DNA of 64,000 bases from Urechis unicinctus (Eukaryota; Annelida; Polychaeta; Xenopneusta; Urechidae). Both the position numbers and the translations under genes were made by a program. The stretch covers positions 31,638,250-31,702,249 of the forward strand of contig CM067343.1 of assembly GCA_034190875.2 (NCBI GenBank). Reading direction: 5' to 3'. The notes beneath the pieces are model-generated. The model did not search any database. It saw only the letters and a program-made list of their open reading frames with translations, and was not told the DNA's origin. Below are positions 47,996-61,200 of the stretch, piece after piece (the first letter of the stretch is position 1; the number at the start of each line of letters is the position of its first letter).

Positions 47996-49510
47996 TTTGG
48001 ATCACACAGCATACCCAGGCACCTTCTTTAGCATTATCCCATGTCAAGATTCTAAGGTAGAATATTACGCTTCTCGTGTTGATTCCTGATACCATTATAA
48101 TGATATTGCAGGCCAAACCTTCACAGATGCTTTCTTGGGCATGTGATACAGAATGATGCCCTCACATACAGTAGAATCTCCACCGATCTGTCTTTTACAT
48201 GCATCGTTATCCTTTTCCACAAGGATTTAAAACCCAAACATTTATTGCCTTTAATTGTATCCAATAATTCGACGGTAATTATTAGATTATTGGCTATGCC
48301 AGTTTTTCGCACTACTCACCCTTTGATTGTTTCACAGATCTTGAAGAGGGAGGTTACAATGCGCATAGGTTATAGTCGTACCATAATGGCCCGTCAACCT
48401 GTGACAGTGTTATTTTTTATAACCCAGGTAGTGCCTATTTAGACCCGCTTCTTTAATATCCCACAACTAATTACTGTCCTCACAATTCCCGTAGGTAGTT
48501 TGTTAAGGATACGACGAGGTTGATGCAGGTGTTTTTTTAACCTTTATTTGAATTTTTCTTGTAGGACGACGAAACTCCAATGAATCCCAAAATGACTTGC
48601 TATTTTTGAGTGGTGATGTTCTTTGTAATGCACGCTCTAGTCCTGAGGGAAGCAAACATAATTGGTCGAAACAATGGCTTGACGATCGAAATCCGAGTCT
48701 CGACAAATGAAGAATTGCAGACATGATTGGGTTGATACCAGAATATAACCGTTATGGGGCGATAAGACAAATAGACCACTGATGATTGGTCGATCCCATA
48801 AATGATTGTTGGCAACTTGATGATTATCACATAGGAAGTCGACGAATGCAATTAAATCATTGTGACGTTCCGTCGTGAAAACTATAATATGTGCCATTTT
48901 ATCAATTTGTATAGACACTGGCAAGCACCATCAAATAATATATAGATATATAAAGATTAATTAACTGTGGTGGGTAATTGTTCGATCGTGACAAAATTTG
49001 GAAATCATTTCAGCTTTATTTTGTAGCAACTGTTTAAATTTTGTAATAATTATCATTATCCCAAGCGTCTGCGGTCAAATAAATCATAGTTAAGTCTGAA
49101 GTTTGCAGAATATTTCAATTACTAATAAAATCGGTACACTACGTCTGACAGTAATAACAATGGTGACATTTAATGTGTAATTTTCTCATAGATAATGGGC
49201 TTATTGACACTATTCAATAGTTTTCTCATAGCACAATGGCGTCACCAAACGTGAAGAAAAATGAATCCTATTGAAATATAGCTCGAGTGTCTAACGACGC
49301 GATCCAGCGTCTTTCCGACACAGCCTAGACCGCATCTAACGCTCGCTAGAGTGTACAAAAAGAACAAGAAGTAAATTATATTCCATTGATATAGCTTTGA
49401 ACTAATATGTGATGTAGTCATAACTCATTACTGTGTGTGCTAACATGGTAAATGCCGAAACGGCCTCGTAATTGTCTTGTGAATTTGATTGGTCAATTCA
49501 TCCGTGAGCC
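47996..49510. other. U2 sequence, no gene seen
   Basis: Collinear with U1 12,090-13,690 at reduced identity. No domain recognised on either strand. Confidence 0.5.
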
Positions 49511-49708
49511 ATGATATCACACTGAGAATCAGATGGAGACATCACGCAATGATATCACAATGATAATCAGATTGAGCCATCACACAATGATATCACACTG
49601 AGAATCAGATGGAGACATCACACAATGATATCACACTGAGAATCAGATGGAGATATCACACAATGATATCACACTGATAATCAGATGGAGACATCACACG
49701 GTGATATC
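49511..49708 (+). repeat. 38-bp minisatellite, five copies
   Basis: Units beginning ATGATATCACACTGA start at 49,511, 49,549, 49,587, 49,625 and 49,663, with a partial unit after 49,700. U1 has one related unit at about 13,993-14,020. Confidence 0.95.
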
Positions 49709-50410
49709 TTGAAGGATATCTTAAGGCGTGTCGGTTTCGGCACCACGCCATGTTTTTTTTATATCATGCTGAGTGGCTGCAAATACAATTTCGACGTTAG
49801 ACAGCATGCCTCTATCGGCGTATGGTGAATACAGCACGCGTTAAAACCATAATGAATAATACATTTGGTCGCTTGTACAATAATGACTCACAGACCGCAC
49901 GTATCTGGAGATGAGTTTTATAGTCTTAATCAAACACCAACGCATCATGCGTCAGCATACTGACTGCTGTGTAATAGAAATAAACTCCGGTCTTCATCGC
50001 AGAAGACACATTGTATCTTGGCAGATCGAATCCCGATTAGAAATGAAGCTGTGGGGGCATTTATATACCTGAGGGGCTGGTTGGCAATGCGGAAGAAACT
50101 GCAGCTTTATGTAGGGTAATTCATCAAAACTGGGGCGGACAATATTCAATTAAGCATCACGCTTTTGTCTGGATTTCAAACGAAATCAGATGGATTACAG
50201 CCCGTCATCAATGGCTTTGCGTGGCACACTAATGTTTAAATAATATTGGATGTTCGTCATCTTTCGCCTCAAGCTTGGTTATAACCGCTGGTATTACAAT
50301 CATTTCATTCATTGTTCATACTTGTTTAGAATAGCTAAGAAATACAGCAGTCATATCAAATAAAATATAGCAATTAAGAGAACCGTTTTAATGGAAAAAT
50401 GAGAACGTTT

Positions 50411-50526
50411 TGGTTTATTTAGATTCAAATAAACCGCTGACTAATTTCAAAAGTCAATATTTTCACTGCGATCGCAGTACATTAATGTCAACTTCTTTTG
50501 ACTTTTGAGATCAGTCAGCGGTTTAT
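50411..50526. repeat. Three-arm foldback, U2 copy
   Basis: ATAAACCGCTGACTAATTTC (from 50,429), followed by AAAAGTCA, pairs with the arm ending AGTCAGCGGTTTAT at 50,526. The inner stem TCAAAAGTCA/TGACTTTTGA is better paired than in U1. The preceding GGTTTATTT also pairs with AAATAAACC. Confidence 0.75.
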
Positions 50527-51869
50527 GCCATTGAAGTAGTCATTTAAATAGCTGATCACTGATGGGAAACATGCGCTTTAGCTTCAGGTAGATTGTCGCT
50601 TTAACTTGTTAGACTTTCCTGAATAGCACGCTCAATGGCGTACAAGTGCTGCAGATGATGCTATTTATCAAACACATACGTCACATTAGTTTGTTCTAAA
50701 CTGGTTAAACCAGGCATGCGAAGCAATGTGTCATAAGTGGAGAAGTGTATGCAGTATAAACGTGGCAAATGAAGTGTCATCAATAACGCATATGTCACTC
50801 TACTAATTATTTACGGACCCTAAGCTCGCTTATTACATAGTCTAGGTTTGGTGCCAATATGATTGATTACGTATCCCGTCAAACTCATTGACATAGACAT
50901 TAATCATTGTCAAAAAACTATAATTGCGTGTTAGTGACGTGTTATTATATCCCATAGGCATTGCAAATGTTGTGTTGAGTTAATTGCGCAGATCTCTGCA
51001 GAGAGTCGTGTTAAATGACCACAATCAGCACCAGACATCATTTATGATCACCAACAATATACGATAAGCGGGCTTCCTATTCATAAAAGAATAATTACAA
51101 TTTTACTATGGTTTTAATTATAACCCCGCATCATTGTTAGGTCTGATTGCTCTATCCTGACGGCCGTTTACGATTCCCAATAACGCTTGTCTTTAAGCAT
51201 CATGTCCTTTATTCTGGCACGTCATTGTGATCTTCTCTTAGCAGATGTCCTAACAACGTCCTCTATTGTTCTTGTCGAATAGATAGCTTTACTAGAAAGG
51301 CACAATTGTGACAGAGCTTTACCAAATACCCTGGTTGTGTGTGGGACGCGGCATAAATGTGTCATTTCTGAGGCTCGGGCTGTTTTAGATATTAATATGA
51401 TTCGATGATTGTGGCCAAACGATTGCTTCCGTTAAAAGTTGCTACATTTGCTTGTCTGACCAAACTGCAACGCAATTACAAAACAAATGCATCCTCACAT
51501 CTGTATAATGCAATAACCCACCTGGCTGCTTTTTGACTCCTTCAGCTACTGGAGTCAGCTTTGAGAAGGACATCCGCCGCAGCACATATATACAATGTTA
51601 TTTTTATGCGCAGAGTGATGGCCATATCACCGATTGAGCGGGGTTCAGTCATTAATCATATTAGCAACAAGCTGCAACCGTGGAATTTATCAGCATCAAA
51701 AACGCTACGCTTGTTAATAATGCGATAAATGTATGATTGGTACACAGTTCAACATTGTTGGTTCAACGCCATACCGCATTCATGTTGCAACTTTTGCCCA
51801 CCTACCAACAATACCTTAAGCATAACACGTTTCCAATGATTCTGTTCAGGCAGGTTCAGCAATTCAATG
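50527..51869. other. U2 sequence, no gene seen
   Basis: Collinear with U1 14,710-16,200 with scattered indels. Nothing recognised. Confidence 0.5.
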
Positions 51870-54800
51870 TGTTGAGCCACGTATCATATTATGAGTGTTG
51901 TTAAATTGAATTATATGCCGTTGTTCCTACGGATTATCTGCTACTGCTTGGAGAACAAATCGTGTACTGCTGGTAAGGAGAAGGGGCGGTATCAAGTATT
52001 AGGGCACGCCATCATCAAATACCTGCATAGCTCTATCACACTGTTTTAGTGGTTGGTTAACAGTAATTATCAGCGATAACGGAGGCATTTTATTTCGTAA
52101 AATGGTCCTGAAATTTTTTTTTACACACCAATGAGGCAAATAGCGTGTCATGATAAGATTTTCAGCTGTGTTCAATCAATTTTTGTCACGCATCTAGCAA
52201 CTTACCATTAATGGTAAATATTGATAACTCAAACGTGCTCACCTCCTTCCATTGATAAGGATAAATGAACCATAAGGTTAAAACGATGAGACGTTTCCAT
52301 CAATCATCAGCACAAAACATCAAAGTGCTCCCGGTTATGGTGTAATCTAAAATGCTGAAAGGTAACATAGTTTTCTTATGCACTTATATATGTGAGTATA
52401 CCATTCTATAAAGTTAACTTGATTGCCATGTTTGCAAGATAATACTAACATGAATAATCGTATTCTAATATCGTTTTCCTTTAAAGGCTTCATCTGGCTG
52501 TTGTTAATATCCGTGTCCTAGATGAATTATGCAGATATTATGCAAGGAATATCATTGGGAAGAGAAATACGTGTTTGTGCCTAAGGCTCTTGCTCTTATA
52601 TTGTACTTTCCATATAGCAGTCATTGACGTCGCAGCTTCGCATATGGCAGCACTATTAAAGTCAATAAGTCCATTTTAGTGTTGTATATGCGACATGATA
52701 CCGATATAACACTGCAATCATGACCATCAGCGTGTAATCCATTTAGTTGTGGTGGAATATAAAGTTACTTACACCAGCCTCGGGTGGGTGTGAGGGTCAT
52801 TTCCTGTAGCGAGTAATAAGCTACACAATTCTATGCTGGTTATTGATAGGAATGACGATGACAAACAGGCGTTTATCTTTCCAAGCCGTATCATGTATCG
52901 GCTCTTCAGCCCAACCCTAAAGACGTTGACGTTGGTACCACTTTCAAATTGTGTTTATCAGTAACTCCGCGGATGGTTTCAGCATTTTTCCTTTTTTAAA
53001 TATGCTTTTAACGCGCAATGCACTGCTTACATCTAGTGATCAATGTCAGTTAATATAACCGACATAATTATTTCATGCAGGACCGATGGGGTTGATTCTA
53101 AGTGAATAGGAGACATTAATCACTTTAGCCCTCAGCGGTATGCATCATGGAATGTCACTTTTCACATCATGTGATTTGTAAAAAACGTATACAAAGAACA
53201 TGAACACAAATTATTAGTGTACAATCCACCATCGTAACAAAATCAAATCGATGCAAACATCACATAACTTTCGGTTGCTATCATTAAGTTGTTCAGCCAG
53301 GTTATATTTGTATCCATTCGATGGAAGCACATATGTTTGATTCCACAGTCCCGTGTATTCTATTTGCATAAATAAGATGTATGTCGCCAACTGTATGTCA
53401 TCACCAAATCGTTGCAGCAGTATAAACAGACAATGTGGAGCAAATATTTGAATGTATCACCAATTATATAAATATCTGACACATGCCAAAACACATTTGC
53501 ATCTGTGCGGTAGGCCTTGTTAATGCCGAACAAAAATAAGCATACAACTTATCTCAGCAGTTTCTGTATCAAAGTAAAGCTGTAGCAAAGAATTTCAAAC
53601 GAAGCATTAGATTAATACATGGGTTAAAGAACCTGACAAGCGGTTACCTATCTTATATTCTCAAATCACCTCATGTAATTTGATAACATGAAGCAATTAA
53701 TGAGCTTTGCCTATCCTTCAAAACCATCGATTCATTTTTTTAAAGTGTGGATGCGTTCAGTTACTTTAATGAGATAAAACAGAAGCACCTACGAACCAAT
53801 TAATTAATCATTTTAAACATTGCCAATCACCAATAGCTCAAGTTAAGCAGTAGAAAACTGGCCTCAGCACTCAGATCCTGGTCAGGGGTTTACAAATTAT
53901 TCACCGAAATTTCCACTCTGGTGTGTCCCTCGTCCAACCATCCTGTGCGTGAAATGTTTATTGAACTCCATGCCATTTTTTAAAATAGAGTTTATCTCAA
54001 ATCTTATATATTCTTAACCTCCATCTTGCACTGGCAACTATTATATGTCTCTCAGTTTTATGTTATAAAAACCTTGGCATTGATATGCTTCATCGATAAA
54101 CATGATGCACTGCTGCTCGATAAGACGTCATTTGAGAACTTAAACAATGCACAACACGCATTCAGCTAATAGCGGATTTTATGGTAAGATATGCAATCCA
54201 AGATTAATCTACTGGAGAGCATATCATGGCCGATTTTCCACTACTTTTGGGTTGGCATCCTTAAAATCAGTGTGTACAACTATGCCTAAAGTTGTTGTAA
54301 GTACCGATTGCGTATTTTCTAAAAACAAATGTGAATTACTACATGTAGGTCGGACAAACGAAATATTGATTACACATGGTGTCGGCCTTCTCGCAGCTAA
54401 GCATATCAAATTAAGAATCGCACCACAAGATGTGGTCTAAAACAAATTCCATTTTTGATAGCAAATAGCTTAACACATCATGGATCAAAAGGCGACTGTC
54501 TCTACGATTGATATACCGGGACACTTTTAAACGGTTTTGTGATATTTTTTTCGTTTAGCATGGTGCCGCTGTAAGTAGAACTTGGCTGACCCAGTGGACT
54601 AAAATTTTTATAGGGAGTCATTATCTTTGGTTTATTCATGAATAAGCGCAACAGGAAACTAGCAAGATAATTTGCTGCGTGGATCAATATTCTTGTCTGC
54701 AGCTTGTTTTTGACGAATATCGTATAAACGGTCGATTTCAATCGTTATAACAGATCAAGACAAGCACTGACTCGTTTTTGGTCCGACCAATTCACTTTCC

Positions 54801-55850
54801 ATTGTTGTTTGTCAGCTATCAGCTATATATATAACCACATATTTGTAATGCTTATTTTCTTGAACTTCATTACAAATGGCTGACATTGTGACAATGTCAT
54901 TGTTGTAAAAATCTTGCCAGGTTTCCACAAGTTATGGCAATGTATCTTAGTATGTAATAACTTATTTGAGCTAAATATATTTCATTCATTTTCCCGTTCG
55001 TAGAAATAAAATTACTGAACAAGCTGTCTGCGTAATGCAACAGGATATTATTAAAGAATCGTGTATCGTCTGTCACACAGTTTAATTAGTTCACAAAATC
55101 TGAGAGTGCCTTCATTTGACAAACATACTGAAAATAGATCCAATACCAATCGAAAACTAAAAGCTATCAAAACGATGAAGCGTTTTCTAATATACACACC
55201 AACAACTATTAAATTATCCTTAAGTACCTTACACAACTTCCAGCTGCATTACCTGATACATGAAAAAGACTCGGTATGCTAAGCGGCAGAAGCAAAAGCA
55301 ATAGAAGCTTCTTCTTTAGGAACGTAACAACATTCTTATAATCGTCAGCAAAGAAGAAGGCAGGTCTGGCTAAATCCGGTGCAGCAAACCACATGGACAC
55401 AGCAGAATGTAATGTTGCTTCGCGTTTTGCCGTTAACTTCCACGACCATAGGCATCTAATAAGACCCACCTGCTCGCAATTACATTGCTAAGATGGAACC
55501 GCAGACCAATTACAAAATTACAAAATTGTCTTCAATTTAGGGAAACTGCCTCATGAATGCAATTCAACCCGGATCTTTTCTGTCCGTGTGGATCACTGAT
55601 TTCTTCTCCGTAAGATAATTACAATACGATTTCACTTGGCGAAGCACTGCGTACCATCATCGTTGTTATATTTGGCTTATAGTTAGCTTAAAACACAGAG
55701 GCATTACATAGAACATTGTATTTATGGGAATGAAGTCGATGTGGTGATAATAGTCGGGTCAACAGAAATATCCGGTTCTTAAACGCATCAGTCAAACTCA
55801 TTTATGGCATCATCGTATATTTCAGCAGGAATCACTTATAAAAGTATATC
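51870..55850. other. U2-specific ~4-kb segment
   Basis: No match in U1, where only ~0.4 kb lies between the flanking homologous blocks. I found no terminal repeats or target duplication, so insertion in U2 and deletion in U1 cannot be told apart. The 97-codon frame at 54,147-54,440 has no recognisable domain. Confidence 0.5.
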
Positions 55851-58078
55851 AAATATCGCGTATTTTGGCGGACATACTAGTAATTATTCACAGGCAGTGT
55901 TGGATGTGCGAAACTAATCGCTTGAGATCACAAACGCAGCGCTGTCAAACGCATAGTAAATGGCGGACCCGATATTTAATCACGAATGGAGCAAAAAAAC
56001 GTATCAATTACCATTTTTCCAAATCTGGCACGCGACAACAAGCCATATTATCGAAGCATGCTCTGGAACGATGAGTAATATCACGTGCTTCCGGGACGTC
56101 CCGTCTCTATTCATTGGTCCGTTAGATTTGTGATGAACCCATCGACGGTAATAACAATGCAGGCGTAGGAGTCGTGATTGCCTAGATTTCCACATAAATT
56201 ATCATATGCGCTGAAATATGTATTCGTAGTACACAAAACTGAAATATGATGACCTATACATTTGAGGTCAATCATATTCTGAATAAAAAAACAATAATAA
56301 GATATTACGGATTGTGAATGCTGATTGATATTTTCAGAGAAAAAAAGTGCTTTATACTAAATAATCAGTTTAACACCTATTTTAGCTTTACAAGTTTGGT
56401 TGTTACACCCACCTCATGACATTGGGCGGCATCACGAGCACATGTTTGCTAAAAATCGTGTATATATTCTGTTTGCAAACACAGTGTTCATTGTCAAGAC
56501 GGCAGTCACATATTTGGTATCAAGACTTTGCTTATACCGTGTTATCAATAAAGTGATTTCTGACTTGGTTGGTAGTGTCTAGATTATGTATTCGATACCC
56601 CTGAACCACTCGTTGCAATTGTTTATAAAAAATGATCTATTGGTTGAGTTTGTTATTTATCGGATAATGATTTGTTGTATGCATGCGAGGAGAAAAGCGT
56701 AAAGTCAGTTGGGCGATATGTCCACTCTTTCGTTCAGCATATTTATTTTCAGATTAGTTGTAAAGGTTGTAAATTTTTATTAATCATTTAGTCAGGATGG
56801 TGCAAAAAGCCATTGTGTGCAATGTCGGCATTGCTACCCCTTATAACTAAGCGCGCCAATGATTCTAAAACAGAATAAAACATAACAACACTGAAAACAA
56901 TTTCTTCTTCACCCTTGATATCACTAATGGTACAGATCGTTTTAATAAGCATTCACGAGTGACAGTGATAGTTTAGGCTGACGGCGAAACCATGATGCAA
57001 GCTTCTCTCGCCACAAGTATTCACGCATAACAATATCGCGCAAAGGCCAGCATTCGTTAATATATCATGATTGCATAGCGATGAAGTCCAGCTAACATTT
57101 CCCTTGCTTTAACCCAATAACTGTTATTAAAAAGAGTGACATGGCATTTCCGGATGCGTATGATATACAACTTCCCCTTGATTGATATCCTGTCAAAGAT
57201 ACACCAGTTGCATCCCGTGTGTGCTTGATATGAAATTTCTTAATTGTCAAAATGGTTGCAACTTATTGCAAGACGAACAATGCTACCTTTCCCAAGAGAT
57301 TAATTGCTAGCAAGTGTTAAAATGGTCTCATGTTGTAAGATGCAGTTGCATAATTAAGGTTGTTTTTTTACTGACGAAATGAAATTGCTAAAGTAATTTG
57401 TGTGATTGCTAGCATACGAAAACGGCAGTAAAATATAGAGGGCACTTTGTATCACACAGGAATTTGCGGGCGTGCATATCTTGTTTTCAGCATTTCAACA
57501 CGATGTGGTTGTATGCTAAGGCTAATAGAAATTCCTCCGCTGATCACCAGTGTTTCTATCTTGACATATATTTTGGCTATTGAAGACTCCACTCTAATAC
57601 CAAATGCGAATAATGATCACCGCCAAGCGATAATATCATCTCTCATGTCTGAAACATTAATCAACTATTTGAAGACGAACAAAGAATCAACAAACATGAC
57701 CTTCCATATATCCCGGTATACTTTCGCCCTTCACATAAGTAACAGCACTGTAACCTTGATTTCCCTTAAGAATATCAGCAAAAACTGCTGTTATTGCTCT
57801 ATAATACTGGTCATTTGTTTGATAAGGTCTCAAGTTAATTGCTAATTGTTGTGCGAGCACACCCGAACCTCCGGTAGCTCATAACAAACCACTCTAGATT
57901 GTTATAGCAATGAGTAGGGGACTATTAGGTTAATTGATGCGAGCGGACTACAAGCTTCTTCGACAATAGCTGCAACAAGCCTATTGTTCGGAATTACCGC
58001 TACCAAATAAGAATATGTACTAAGTATGCTTATTAATTATAAGGTACTATATTGAAGCAGCATGGGCGCAACTGGTAA
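55851..58078. other. U2 sequence, no gene seen
   Basis: Collinear with U1 16,600-18,840. The longest frame (57,447-57,845, 132 codons) is interrupted at the same place in U1 and is not supported. Confidence 0.5.
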
Positions 58079-58288
58079 ATGACTTACCATTTGAAGGGCT
58101 CGTGTCAGGTGAATGTATCTGGTGACGTCGCTCTACCATCTCATGACATAGAATCAGACCTCATTAACAGGGCAGGAATGCATAAAACATATTTGACATT
58201 GCTGGATGCATCTGATCGGAAGATGGAACACTTTTATAAGGTCCTATTGAAACTTATCGACCCGACCAGTCAACCAATAGAGCCTTAA
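58079..58288 (+). pseudogene. Reading frame shared with U1 (U2 copy, unrecognised)
   Basis: 69 codons with ALPSHDIESDLINR and ASDRKMEHFYKV, aligned in frame with U1 18,842-19,054. The start region differs between the units, so the true start, if any, is unknown. Confidence 0.3.
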
Positions 58289-61200
58289 TGGGGCCTTACC
58301 TTTCGTGCGAATGCAACTTTTTCAGCTCTCGAGTCTAAATATCCATTCCAAGTTACCATTTACTACGATAGGGTTTGCTTACATAGAGAATCGCCTTGAC
58401 GAGACATATTTTCTCATTGGCTAGGTTGCAAAATGTTTTGGCCGAGGTTATCAATTAATTAATTGCAAGAGGGAGTATCAACGCCAAGAGCAATTCAGCA
58501 ATTTCGTCTATTCGAGAATATGACACGAGATCAGCTACCAACTATCCAAAGTACCTAAACATTGCCTGATGTTCTGATTCTCATAAGTTCGGCCAAAGTA
58601 ATGGACGGAAAGGTAGATATTTCCCTTGTGATGTATACGCTGCTCTACAGGATCATACACATATTGTCGATGTTGGTGTTAGCGATGCGTGTCATGACTT
58701 GATTGGACGAAAACCTTGAAATAACAAACATTACATTTCTAACATCTGTAATTGCTAGCTCTAGGTTTTAATTGTCGCATTAGATGTACATAAAGACTTG
58801 CTAGTTATCTTAAAAATAGCTAATTTGGACAGCAAATATGTTCCAACTACATGAAATTGTTTTCTAGCTTGTTTGCCTCACGTCTGTTCAAAATTGCATT
58901 CGTGTAATTTTATAATCAGGATCCAAGGAGGGCCACTTAATTGCGTATTTACCAACCGATAAAATATCCAGTTAATAGTACTCGGTCGTGCCTAGTGGCA
59001 ATTCCAGTAGGCATACCCTGATTGATTGGGTAGGTACCAAACGCTACATGAGCGATCGTGGCTCTCTGTTTCATTGTAATGGTACACCAGTCACATGGCT
59101 GCATATTTTTCTAATTTTTTAAGTCTTCATCTTTATTGCAGTGACTGCACATTCAGTGTTGTTTGTATTATGCTGCTTTCGATCATGGATATCCTTGATT
59201 CGAGAATAGTTTATGGCTGCTTCATTACATATGATTCAGCACACCGGACCTGAAAAATACAATGGTTGATTTGAGATGACGCATAATACACTTATCGTTT
59301 ATTATTTCTCATATAGCATGACATAGAAATATTACAAAGAGTTCACTAGTGTGCTGCAAAGCTTTTAACCGATATGTCTGATTTAAGTAACGTAAGAACA
59401 CGGAGTGCACTCGTTAGTAGGAGTAACATATCTCTAACTAGTCTCTGTGCGGAGCTAATGCAGGTTTACCAAATGTTCAATAGATTAGATTATATCAGTT
59501 TTGATTTGTTTAAATTGTCGAGACATGTTCTGACAAAGGGATTGAGTGACTACATTTGCCAAATATATGTTACTGATAAAGAATAAAGATTGTTGCCCTC
59601 AAAACGTGCATCTCTTGAAAGAAAATGTATTTGATGTATAATACTCAAGATGTAGAAATTAGTAATGCGTTTGGCACCCATAATGGGATCTTTACCCTTT
59701 TCTGTAGTCACCATATAACACACTAGTGTTGGTGTGCCGTTATACCCTACACTTACCTTACCAATAATAATGAGATTATTCAACAATAGAAGCCGCTTTG
59801 TTGGCAGAAAAGCGCTGGCAGTTTGCAGCAATAAATTGTGTGAAATGATAAGATCAGATACAAACCATTAATCTTGTCGTGATTGCTCCAATGACCTCGA
59901 CCTCGGCCGATTACTCTTTCTTTGAAGTAAACGCCAAGTGACACTGTTGAGATGTCTTGGTTATTTTCATGATTGGCATTTTATATTTGCGTCAGACCTC
60001 GATGATCTCATATGGGTACATGATATGTTGTCGAGGGCCTGATCTGCTTAATTGTGTGAAACTTGAACTGAGAGGAAATTTTCACCTCTAAAACAATAAC
60101 AATAACTTACGAGTACATATAGTGTCGTTCTGTCACAATGTATATACCCATTGTATATAAAAATGGATATGTTTTCGTAAACGCTGATAACAATAAGTTA
60201 AATAATATGATATGATACACAACACAAAATAAATGGTGCAAGAGTAACGTACAGATCGAAAACAGTCTGCAGTGTCTTGCATAGCTCTTATCTTAAGTAC
60301 ACGCGAAATTAAAATGAAATACAGCGAATGAATAAAAAAAATCCATGTATAATCCAAAAATAGGCTTCAAAGAGTCTCATCTATCTTTTCACACCAGCTG
60401 GTAATGATGATGTCCCAAGGGAAGTACATGACCAGCAATCTTGAAAGCTAATCTGCCCCTTGTTTAAGTGGTTTTTCACTCGGCAAGGACAGTCATAAAT
60501 TGTTGATGGTGTTGTACGCCGTAAGTCACATACATAACGGGATTGATAAAAGTGTCGATATAACTGTTTCCTTGTAGGTTGCTGCATTGTGTTTAGACTT
60601 CATCTAATTGCAAATTCAACAATCAATATCGAGATGTATGTATTGCCTGGCACATTAATGCTCTCTGCGTATCGGGTTTGTTGAACTGTTGTTGTCGTCT
60701 TCGACACGGACACACTGAAATATATAAAACAAAAATTGTAATTATTTATATTTATCGACTCATTGCAACATACTTTAAAAGTTGTTTGAATTGGGACGTT
60801 TTTGTGTGTTAGCCTTTATTGGTTAATTGTCAAATGTTGACGCGTCATTTGATCTCGTTCTATTGCTTATCTTCATTAAAGTGATAAATATGTAATAGCA
60901 CAAAACAAATACCACTTATCGTGAAAGTACATATAGGGATGAGTATAATAACACATTGTCAACCATTGATGACAGCCTTTGGTGAACAAAAATCCCGCGG
61001 GCGGCACATGTATCCTACCGCTTTCAGTAATTGTATGAACAGGCACAATACCCGGATTCTCTATCGCATACTGATACAGAATAAATGCGTCGTGCTTCGA
61101 CAATGCATTACATATACACCTGTAATTATTTAACATATTGTTTTCATCTTTTTATACGGCAAAATATTTTAAGTTTGTTACCGCAAAAGTTTATCAAGAA

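Noticed and set aside
49511-49708. CRISPR-like regular repeat
   Set aside because: Units are contiguous with no unique spacers, and the genome is evidently animal; it is a minisatellite.
54147-54440. 97-codon frame in the U2-specific segment
   Set aside because: No recognisable domain, no splice or promoter context, and no second copy to compare.
57447-57845. 132-codon frame, the longest non-repetitive one
   Set aside because: No domain, and the homologous U1 region (about 18,170-18,570) has stops in the same frame.
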